Assembly: GCF_000332315.1 (NCBI RefSeq)
Contig: NZ_KB235933.1
Span: 44,986 to 108,985 of the forward strand
DNA from: Prochlorothrix hollandica PCC 9006 = CALU 1027
Lineage (GTDB): Bacteria > Cyanobacteriota > Cyanobacteriia > Prochlorotrichales > Prochlorotrichaceae
DNA: 64,000 nt
Direction of reading: 5' to 3'
Under the pieces are notes generated by a model that saw only the letters and a list, made by a program, of their open reading frames with translations, was not told the DNA's origin and ran no database searches. Every line of letters begins with the position of its first letter. Within the stretch, counting starts at the first letter, position 1. Positions 57,141-64,000 of the stretch are shown piece after piece. The translations under genes and the position numbers were made by a program.

Positions 57141-57196
57141 GCGGGACAAGATTAACGGGACAGTGGGGCGCGGAGTGCCCCACTGTCCCGGCTTAA
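57141..57196. repeat. Repeat family F, copy 2
   Basis: It opens AGCGGGACAAGATTAAC and has a perfect palindromic stem GGGACAGTGGGGC/GCCCCACTGTCCC. It ends in CGGCTTAAG. Reverse orientation relative to copies 1 and 3. Confidence 0.8.
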
Positions 57197-57227
57197 GGTG
57201 ATACCCTAACTTTGCCCTTAACCTTGC

Positions 57228-57497
57228 ACCTTGACATGCTCCCCGACCTAAAGGTGCGGGGATTCTCCGACTAGGCGAATAGTCCAAGCTGTTCGCTGTA
57301 CGGCTGGCTAGACAAAGCAGTCGGATTGCCAGAAATACTGGTCTTACGCCCGTTCTTTGTCCATTTAGAGTCTTGGATTAGCTCCAACCCAGACTTTTAT
57401 TGTGCTTTTATGCTAATCAAAATAGCATAGATGGAGAAGGCTGGATAGATCAGTTGCAGGAAGAAAAGCCGTCCTAGAAGGACGGGGCTTTAGACCC
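57228..57497. mobile_element. IS200/IS605-type non-autonomous remnant
   Basis: The left side has TTGACATGCTCCCCGACC followed by a CCCCGACC/GGTGCGGGG hairpin. The right side has AAGCCGTCCTAGAAGGACGG followed by GGCTTTAGACCC, which resembles the subterminal hairpin of many cyanobacterial IS200/IS605 elements. The 200 bases between encode neither a Y1 transposase nor TnpB, so this is a deletion derivative. There is no target duplication, as expected for that family. Confidence 0.55.
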
Positions 57498-57506
57498 AGA
57501 TTTTAG

Positions 57507-57785
57507 GTAACTATTCAGGGGGAAAGTGAGTCGGGTTTCAGCCCCACGATCGCCGGTCAGAGGCGGATCAACGGGGTGCATTTCACCTTGGAACCATCGA
57601 CCTCGGGTAGGGTTCTCGCCCCCGTGCCGACCCTCTTGGCAACCCACAGCCGGGGCAACCACGGGGGGATTGCCCCTACCAAAATTGCGGAATCTGCCAA
57701 GGTGAAATAGACCCTCTCAAATCGCCTAAGGTCTGTTGTCTAGAGCCTGAAACCCTCATTCTCCTGTGGATCCCTGAATAGTTAC
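57507..57785. mobile_element. MITE family D, short form, at the caspase stop codon
   Basis: A 279-bp element from GTAACTATTCAGGGGG to the inverse GTAACTATTCAGGG. Bases 2-4 of its right end (minus strand TAA) form the stop codon of the adjacent caspase gene. It has one copy of the ACCATCGACCTCGGGTAGGG block, which is duplicated in the 48707 copy. Confidence 0.85.
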
Positions 57786-60019
57786 CCTTGCACCTGGCCC
57801 GTCAGTCGAACCACGGCCCATTGCGACACCTCTAAGGGCACCGTGTCACCGGCATCTGCGGGGGGGAGAACGCCTCGACTGCCCTGGTAGAGGTCTTCCA
57901 GCAGGGACTCGATCGCCCCCAGGGGATTAGCCACGGGGCGAAGGGGTTTGAAGGTGTCTTCCCAGGAGGGTGCCAGGACTTGAAGGGTGCGGGGGAAGGG
58001 GGCTGTGCTGACCACACAGAACAATTCCATGGCGGTGGTGGGGGTGGTGACCACCCAATCCAGACTACTGGGGTAGTCGATGGCGATCGTGGCGCTGAAG
58101 GGGGGAAAGACCCAGGATTTGGCGGGTTGTTGGGCGGCGGTGTTGAGGCTGGGGGGATAACCCAGGGCAAAGGAACCATCGGGCCGGGTGGCAATCAGGA
58201 GACCATAGAGGGGCTGATTCCCCAGATTTTGGCATTGGTAGCGCAGGGTGTGGCTTTGGGGCAGCGGGAAGTGGAGGGCGCTGGATCCATTGCGCCAGGA
58301 ATACCATGGGGATAACCCCACGGCCCGCTCCGCCACATACCGGGCCAGGGGCAAGTCGAGGGTCAGATCTTTAAATTCTAGCTTCAGGGGCACCCGGGTG
58401 CTGTCGGTGTTGATTAACGATCGCAGCAGTTTCAGGGCCAGGAGCGATCGAAACCGTGACCCCAACCGTTGCACCGCTGTTTTCACTGCCTCATCGGCGC
58501 TGCTGATGGTGCCCGGTAGCACCTCCTGGCCGGGGGCACAGAGTCCATAGCGGTGGATGGACACCGACAAACTGCCATCGGGGTTGGTATTGAGGGACTG
58601 GCTTTGCAGGGCTTGGAGCCGCCCGAACACATAGTCCACCGCCCGATCGCCCATGGTGATCGCTTCCACCTGACCCATGGCCGCAAACGCACTGGTGGCA
58701 TCAATGCGCTCAATGCGATCCAGTTGGGGTTCTAGGCCAATGGTGAGCTGGGGAGACCGGGGCAACCAACGCACCTTTTCCTGGATGCCTTGGCCGGGGG
58801 CTAACTGGGCCAGGTTTTCGGGATACCCCTGGGTGAGGTAGGCGGCGGCGGTGAGGCGATCGCGCCATTGCACCTTCAGACTGAGGGGCGATCGATCTGG
58901 ATCCGACGGGCTATCTGGTTGAACCGAACCCGTCTCCTCCCCGGTCACCACGGTGAACTGGCTGTTGTAGCCCAGGGTTTTGAGGGCGGTGGGGGACATT
59001 CCCCCAAACCAGAGGCGCACCTCACCATTGCTATCAACACGGGTAATGGACCCATCCACCCCTTGGGACGACATCGGCACCAATCCCCAGCTACCGAGGC
59101 TGGGACGGTTGCTGGTTTCCCCGTCCAGGGTCGGGTGTTGGCTAATGCCGGTGACATTAATCAACCGGGACAGGGCACGCTGCCACGTCACGGTCAGGGG
59201 ATTATTGGGCAACTCTTGCCACAGTTGTTGCGTCAAGCTGGCGGTGAAGGCTCCGACGGCAAAGCTCTCTAGATCCAGTTCTAAGGCGGGGGTATGGGGA
59301 TCCGATCCTTGGAGATAGAGACCGGGCACTTGGGGACGCAGGGCGCGTTGGCGGAGGGCATCTTGCACCGCCACAATGTCTGGGTTCCAGTCCCCCTGGG
59401 CCGAGGGCAGGCGAGAGCGCCAGCGCACCGCTAAGGGGGGGGTGGTTTGGGGGGGAATGGCGTGGCTGGTGTCGAGGACGGTGATGACGCGATCGCAGTC
59501 CAAGGCCCGCAATAGCAGTCCTAGGGTGGCCAGGGGCAGATCATTGACCTGATCCCTAGGGCTGCGGGGTAAGGCACTGTCCGCCGCCACTAGGCTGGGT
59601 TGCAGATCATCGGGTTCAGCGCCTTGGATTTGGCTCCCATAGCCGCTGAAGTGAAACACCACCACATCATCGGGGCGGGCCTGTTGCACCAGATGCTCCA
59701 GGAAGGTGGTCTCAATGGCGCTGCGGGTGGCGGCTTGATCCGTCAGGGTGACAATATCTTCGGGCTGAAAGCCATAGCGATAGATCAGGGTTTGGCGCTG
59801 TAGCTCCAGATCCATCAGGCATCCCCGCAGGGGGGGGCAGTCGCGGGCTGCACTGCCATAGCGATCGAGGCCCACCAACAGGGCTAATTTCCGCCGTGCG
59901 GGTTGGGCTAAGGCTTGGCCATAGCGATCGCCCAGCAGCGGCCATCCGGTGTCCCACAGTCCCAAGGCGGCTGTGGCTAAGCCAATGGATTTTAGAAAGT
60001 CCCGCCGTTTCAAGGTCAT
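57782..60019 (-). CDS. Orthocaspase-like protein with substituted catalytic dyad
   Basis: A 745-residue caspase-family protein. A twin-arginine signal (MTLKRRDFLKSIGLATAALG) marks it for export. The p20-like domain (residues 43-240) has ALLVGLDRYGSAARDCPPLRG, but the catalytic positions are HFSGYGSQ (Tyr127 in place of His) and VLDTSHAI (Ser185 in place of Cys). It therefore lacks the His-Cys dyad and belongs with the Y/S-type pseudo-orthocaspases of cyanobacteria. A large C-terminal region follows. ATG 60019 is chosen for the signal sequence, with GGGAGA upstream; the 45 codons above are not convincing. Its stop codon is supplied by the adjoining MITE, so the native C terminus may be truncated or altered. 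Confidence 0.88.
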   Translation of the reverse strand: MTLKRRDFLKSIGLATAALGLWDTGWPLLGDRYGQALAQPARRKLALLVGLDRYGSAARDCPPLRGCLMDLELQRQTLIYRYGFQPEDIVTLTDQAATRSAIETTFLEHLVQQARPDDVVVFHFSGYGSQIQGAEPDDLQPSLVAADSALPRSPRDQVNDLPLATLGLLLRALDCDRVITVLDTSHAIPPQTTPPLAVRWRSRLPSAQGDWNPDIVAVQDALRQRALRPQVPGLYLQGSDPHTPALELDLESFAVGAFTASLTQQLWQELPNNPLTVTWQRALSRLINVTGISQHPTLDGETSNRPSLGSWGLVPMSSQGVDGSITRVDSNGEVRLWFGGMSPTALKTLGYNSQFTVVTGEETGSVQPDSPSDPDRSPLSLKVQWRDRLTAAAYLTQGYPENLAQLAPGQGIQEKVRWLPRSPQLTIGLEPQLDRIERIDATSAFAAMGQVEAITMGDRAVDYVFGRLQALQSQSLNTNPDGSLSVSIHRYGLCAPGQEVLPGTISSADEAVKTAVQRLGSRFRSLLALKLLRSLINTDSTRVPLKLEFKDLTLDLPLARYVAERAVGLSPWYSWRNGSSALHFPLPQSHTLRYQCQNLGNQPLYGLLIATRPDGSFALGYPPSLNTAAQQPAKSWVFPPFSATIAIDYPSSLDWVVTTPTTAMELFCVVSTAPFPRTLQVLAPSWEDTFKPLRPVANPLGAIESLLEDLYQGSRGVLPPADAGDTVPLEVSQWAVVRLTGQVQG

Positions 60020-60183
60020 GCCATTCTCCCAATCTCGCCCTTGCGCTGTGGTGATCTTACCGAAGACATTCAGAAAAAGGTAGTGCGATGGCGGTTGGGG
60101 GTCAGTCTTGGGAAGGCCCACCCTTCCCCTGTATTCCGTCACTGGTAACGTCAAGTGTTTAACGTCAAGTGTTTAACGTCAAT

Positions 60184-60285
60184 TACAGCAGTCCTAAATG
60201 GGTCGTGGGGTGTGTGCCCTCCGGGCAACACCACCCAAGGGGTTTCAGAGATCGAGATCCTTACAACTGATTTAGGGTTGCTGTA
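60184..60285. mobile_element. MITE family A, copy 8, reverse orientation
   Basis: A 102-bp unit, TA to TA, inverted relative to the other seven, with a shorter imperfect hairpin (GGGGTGTGTGCCCTCCGGGC). Short GTAACGTCA-type direct repeats flank it at 60146-60183 and 60287-60325. Confidence 0.9.
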
Positions 60286-60429
60286 GGTAACGTCAGATGT
60301 AGGTAACGCCAGATGTAGGTAACGTCAGGTAATCATGGGTCTCCCCCATACCGGGTGCAGGCCAGGGAACTGGCGATCGGTGACTCACTCCCAGACTTGT
60401 GGGGCATAGAAGCATCCCCCCATCGGTGC

Positions 60430-60606
60430 CTACCGTGTACCCATAACTCGGAGTAGTGCTAATCCTGTGTTGCGATCGCCCGGTTAAACCCACCCCTAGC
60501 CCCGACCAAGGAGGGGAACAAGATTGCATTTCCCCCCAAATTTGGGGGCATCGGGGGGCCAAGATCAGGACTTCGAGGTTTAGATCAAGAGGTGGGTATA
60601 CGGTAG
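60430..60606. repeat. Repeat family E, copy 3
   Basis: 177 bases, CTACCGTGTACCC to GGGTATACGGTAG, the cleanest copy of the family. It lies 22 bases from the sat stop codon and may act as its terminator. Confidence 0.8.
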
Positions 60607-60628
60607 GCATGGGTGCTGAGGGTGGTCT

Positions 60629-61894
60629 TTAGCCCTGCATGGCCTGAATCAGTTCAGCGGCCACCTCTGGGCGGGAGAACTCCGGGGGGGGAAGTTTGCC
60701 GTCCCGCAGCAGTGCCCGCACCTTGGTTCCTGACAGGTGGATCCGTTCCTCAGGGGTGCTGGGGCTAGTCTTGGTGGTGGCCATGGACTGGGTTCGGGTG
60801 CAGTAGAAGGCGTGCTCGAACTTCATGGGCGTAATGCCCAATTCCTCTGGCTTAAATTCATCAAAGATGTACTGGGCATCGTAGGTGCCATAGTAATCCC
60901 CTACCCCGGCATGGTCCCGGCCCACGATGAAGTGGGTGCAGCCGTAGTTCTTGCGAATCAAGGCGTGGAAAATGGCTTCCCGAGGACCGGCATAGCGCAT
61001 GGCCGAGGGATTAATGGCTAGGATCACCCGATCGCTGGGGAAATACTTATCCATCATGATTTCATAGCAGCGCATCCGCACATCCGCCGGGATGTCATCG
61101 GACTTGGTGGCCCCCACCAGGGGATGCAAAAAGAGACCATCCACGGTTTCCAGGGCACATTTTTGGATGTACTCATGGGCACGGTGAATGGGGTTGCGGG
61201 TTTGGAAGCCCACCACGGTTTTCCAGCCCCGTTCCTGGAAGGCAGCGCGGGAGGTGGCAGGGTCAATCTGATAGGCCGGAAAGAGGGGGTGGGGATCCCG
61301 TTGCAGGAGCCAAATCGGCCCGGCCAGGTTGACGGGTCCCTGTTGATAAATCACCGCCACGCCGGGGTGCTTGTCGTCGTCGGTCTTGTAGACGTTGGTG
61401 GCTTCGTGGACTTTGTTGTAGTGATACTTTTGGGTCAGTTCCAGGATCCCCACAAAGTTACCCTGGGGATCATCCAGGCGCACCCAACTGCCTTCCTTGA
61501 GGGAGTCGGCCACCTCTTCCGTGACGGACAGGGTGATGGGGACAGACCAGGGCAAACCATTGCTGAGGCGCATGTCGGTGACCACTTGCTCGTAGTCCAC
61601 CTGTTCCATGAATCCTTTGAGGGGGCTAAAGCCACCAATGGCGATCATCACCAAATCGGACACCGCCCGCTCATCCAGTGGCAGGCGGGGTAGCCGATCG
61701 GCCTGGTCTAGAAATTCTTGCCGTTCTGCGGGGGTCGCAATGCGATTGATTAGCTGTCCTCCGTGGGGCGGGATACCGTAGGGTTGCTCAGTCAAGGGAC
61801 TTCCTCTAGTGATGGATGGGGTTAGGGGATGCAAAGGGCTACGATCGCCCGATCGCAGCAGAAAGTTAAGACTTTTTTTCAAGACTTTTTTCAT
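60629..61894 (-). CDS. sat: Sulfate adenylyltransferase (ATP sulfurylase)
   Basis: A 421-residue homo-oligomeric ATP sulfurylase, which activates sulfate to adenosine phosphosulfate in assimilation. Active-site motifs are visible: [35 protein letters not shown] and [18 protein letters not shown]. The family N terminus begins near [15 protein letters not shown]. An ATG at 61894 adds 33 unconserved residues; a TTG at 61795 with AGAGGAAG 4-11 bases before it may be the true start, giving 388 residues, the usual length. No CysC or CysH gene is adjacent. Confidence 0.94.
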   Translation of the reverse strand: MKKVLKKSLNFLLRSGDRSPLHPLTPSITRGSPLTEQPYGIPPHGGQLINRIATPAERQEFLDQADRLPRLPLDERAVSDLVMIAIGGFSPLKGFMEQVDYEQVVTDMRLSNGLPWSVPITLSVTEEVADSLKEGSWVRLDDPQGNFVGILELTQKYHYNKVHEATNVYKTDDDKHPGVAVIYQQGPVNLAGPIWLLQRDPHPLFPAYQIDPATSRAAFQERGWKTVVGFQTRNPIHRAHEYIQKCALETVDGLFLHPLVGATKSDDIPADVRMRCYEIMMDKYFPSDRVILAINPSAMRYAGPREAIFHALIRKNYGCTHFIVGRDHAGVGDYYGTYDAQYIFDEFKPEELGITPMKFEHAFYCTRTQSMATTKTSPSTPEERIHLSGTKVRALLRDGKLPPPEFSRPEVAAELIQAMQG

Positions 61895-61952
61895 TGTTAT
61901 CCTACCCTGTCCCGTTCCGCCCCACGCTTAAAATTTCTGTCCCCAAACCGGG

Positions 61953-62030
61953 TATCAACTTAAGCCGAGACAGTCGGGCACTCCGCGCCCCCCTGTCCCG
62001 TTAATCTTGTCCCGCTGAAAGCGGCAACCC
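61953..62030. repeat. Repeat family F, copy 3
   Basis: It opens near TAAGCCGAGACAGTCGGGCA and closes TTAATCTTGTCCCGCTGAAAG, in the same orientation as copy 1. It lies between the sat start and the cupin stop. Confidence 0.75.
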
Positions 62031-62038
62031 CCCAAACC

Positions 62039-62470
62039 TTAGGCCGACGGGAAATCCTCAGGGTCAGGGGTGCGGGCATAGTCATCCTGAAAGCGCACAA
62101 TGTCATCTTCCCCTAAATACTCACCATTTTGGACTTCAATCAGCACCAGGGGCAAAACGCCGGGGTTTTCCAAGCGGTGGGCCGTGCAGGGGGGCACATA
62201 GGTGGACTGGTTGCTGGACAGGAGCATTTCCTGATCCCCACAGATCACCTTAGCGGTGCCTGACACCACAATCCAATGCTCGCTGCGGTGGTGGTGCATC
62301 TGCAAGCTGAGACGGTGCCCTGGTTTGACTTCAATGCGCTTGATTTTGTAACCTCGGTTTTCTTCCAACACCGTAAAGGAACCCCAGGGGCGCTGGTCTG
62401 AGGCCATGGCAGCGGTGGTGACAGGGATGGGGGGGCTGGAAAGGGCGGGGGTGGTGGTGGGGGAACTCAT
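62039..62470 (-). CDS. Cupin, mannose-6-phosphate isomerase type II C-terminal-like
   Basis: A 143-residue single-cupin protein of the phosphomannose-isomerase type II family, often annotated as mannose-6-phosphate isomerase. Core motifs: RPWGSFTVLEENRGYKIKRI, the metal-site PGHRLSLQMHHHRSEHWIVV with three His and one Glu, and PPCTAHRLENPG with the fourth ligand. It lacks the GDP-mannose pyrophosphorylase half of bifunctional enzymes. The N-terminal 20 residues are a Ser/Thr/Pro-rich tail from a TGGTGG-type repeat. An ATG further in (MASDQRPWG) could be the functional start. It follows sat on the same strand but with an independent context. Confidence 0.88.
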   Translation of the reverse strand: MSSPTTTPALSSPPIPVTTAAMASDQRPWGSFTVLEENRGYKIKRIEVKPGHRLSLQMHHHRSEHWIVVSGTAKVICGDQEMLLSSNQSTYVPPCTAHRLENPGVLPLVLIEVQNGEYLGEDDIVRFQDDYARTPDPEDFPSA

Positions 62471-62705
62471 GATTAACGCTCCTGGCTGTGACGGTTAGGG
62501 AATCCTGATCCTGTTATACCGGCTCAGGTGGGCTTTCTGGGCCTACCAGTGATGACTTTTAACGCACCTCTTTTAACGCACCTCTTTATAACCCACATTC
62601 AGCAGGTTTCTAAGATAAACAGAAAATTAAGGGAACCCAGAGCCAGAGGGGGATAGAGCAAGATCAAGGGGATAGAGCTGTTCCTCCCTTGAGAGAGCAG
62701 GATGC

Positions 62706-63963
62706 TCAACTCAAGCAATAGTATTTTTGACAGTGGCTTCCCAAAAATCTCAAGACTAGACGTTGAAATTCAGTCAATTTAATCAAAGACTTGACCCCAT
62801 CTATCAAGACTACATGAATCGATTGAAAACCCTGAAAAATCCATCGTAAAGTCGGTCGAGCAGTCGGCTTCCCTTTTTGATTGGGCACAGAAGCTTCAGC
62901 TTGTTGTAGTGCCATGCGAAGCTTTCGTTGTCCCAACGAATATACCAGTAAAGACAGAGCCATAATAAAAGCCAGAGCCATTATTCGACTCGTACTTTTG
63001 AGAAAAACACTAGAAGCAAAAAACAAGGGGTCTTTGATAAACCGAAACCCTCTTTCTGTTCCTTGTTGCTCTTTATAAAAGGATAAAGCTTGAAACGGAG
63101 ACAACATTTCCGGGTCAAGATGATTCGTCGCTAAAATAAACCGCCCTGTTTGATTCTTGTAAGGTAAAATCAATGCCTCTGATTGCTCTAATGTGATTTG
63201 AGGATAATAGTAATATCCTTGAGGTCCTTCACCTGCTTTCGGTCTACCTGGATGACTATAAAAGGGTTTTTCTATGGTTTCTAATGCCTTGACTTCATGA
63301 AATTTCAGTTTCTTTTTGAACTGATTCACTGCTGCTGATGCATCCTCTTCACAAGCAAATCCCTTCTTAGTTGCTTGGGCAAACTCTTTCAGCTTTCTCT
63401 CTTTCTCTTTTGCAATATCCCGCTCTAATTTCTTCAAGTCCTCTTTTCGTCTTGGCTCGCTTTGGACGATAAACCACCTCTGCGTGATTCCTAAGTAGTC
63501 GCTGGTCACGCTCAGCAGTTTATATCGTTTGTCATTCTGGTCTTCAACAAACTCTTGCTCTTTTGAGCCTTGCAGCCATTTCTTTGCTTCTTTGATTGTA
63601 GCGGGAACTCTGACAATCCAATTCATCATCCCCCAATCTGTCTTCACGTTGTCTGGGGTATATCCTGCACTATCCATGACAAAAGTTCATCTGGTTCCCA
63701 TCCCATAACTTGATGAACTGTTTCATGATCCAATGTAAATGTTTGCCATCAGCTTCGTTCCCATCTCTGACGGCCATCATCAAGGGGATCCCTTCTGCCC
63801 CATTGGTCACTAATCCCATCATGATTTGCTTTAAGTCGGGTCGATGGTCTCGTGAATAGCCCTGCTTGACTTTAATGGGTTTTAGACCATCGTCTTCTTC
63901 CACTTTGTCCCCTTCCTCGGCTCTCTGGGAATGAGGCTGATAAGTAAAACTAATGAGAACAGG
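62706..63963 (-). pseudogene. IS1634-type transposase, frameshifted
   Basis: The main frame (62706-63677, 323 residues) begins MDSAGYTPDN and contains the IS1634-type LATNHLDPEMLSPFQAL, YKEQQGTERGFRFIKDP region with the catalytic Glu. The upstream part (63670-63963) carries the earlier DDE residues (GYSRDHRPDLKQIMMGL) in the next frame, ending NQMNFCHG. Dropping one T from a TTTT run at about 63680 joins them as MNFVMDSAGYTP. A further in-frame TAG at 63966-63964 and the window edge hide the N terminus. Programmed frameshifting at the run is possible, but decay is more likely given the second stop. Confidence 0.85.
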
Positions 63964-64000
63964 CTATGAGGAGTCTCATTCTCAGATGATCAAAGTTTGT

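Overview
The window is chromosomal DNA of a cyanobacterium. The evidence is the gene set (ferredoxin-type glutamate synthase, a cyanobacterial omega subunit followed by DUF1818, XisH/XisI, a cyanobacterial VKOR-thioredoxin fusion, orthocaspase-like protein, DUF4278, class II fructose-bisphosphate aldolase), very frequent GCGATCGC-type (HIP1) octamers, and a moderately high GC content. A Prochlorothrix, Nodosilinea or Leptolyngbya-like lineage is plausible, but sequence alone does not settle it.

Bases 1-9927 are a minus-strand accessory/defence operon: DUF499 ATPase, DUF3780 protein, an embedded DUF433/DUF5615 toxin-antitoxin-type pair, DUF1156 DNA methylase, then xisH and xisI running off the left edge. 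It resembles the DUF1156/DUF499/DUF3780 gene set known as a candidate anti-phage system. The copy here has been hit four times. An IS4-family element (1,334 bp, 9-bp target duplication) splits the methylase between its SAM-binding and DPPY motifs. A TA-targeting MITE splits the DUF5615 gene. A second copy sits 3 bp before the DUF499 start. A different 99-bp MITE sits at the DUF499 stop codon. Removing the first two insertions restores both frames exactly.

Bases 10 kb-32 kb are mostly ordinary genes: a pentapeptide-repeat membrane protein with an in-frame amber codon, a Uma2 protein, tRNA-Thr(CGT), rpoZ-DUF1818, a VKOR-thioredoxin fusion with ftsX, two glucosylglycerol/alpha-glucoside-type ABC permeases, a GAF histidine kinase, a tyrosine recombinase with an expanded repeat, a methyltransferase, a fused sterol desaturase/SDR, gltS, and a secreted phosphodiester glycosidase. 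Bases 32-46 kb carry a CASTOR-like RCK channel protein, a slipin, an efflux adaptor, argB, a DUF39 protein divergent from threonine aldolase, DUF4278, a CocE-type hydrolase, and a WD40-SemiSWEET pair. Bases 47-62.5 kb carry a pentapeptide-HNH fusion, STAS, PHP, a CDF transporter, fba, rpsU, ftsH, a catalytically substituted orthocaspase, sat and a cupin. The right edge is a frameshifted IS1634-type transposase.

The most striking property of the window is its load of short mobile repeats. At least eight interspersed families (called A-I here) fill most intergenic gaps, and several tandem minisatellites lie inside or just upstream of genes. Family A (about 101 bp, TA duplication, 8 copies), family B (99 bp, 4 copies) and family C (141 bp, 9-bp duplication, ends matching the resident IS4 element) are the best defined.
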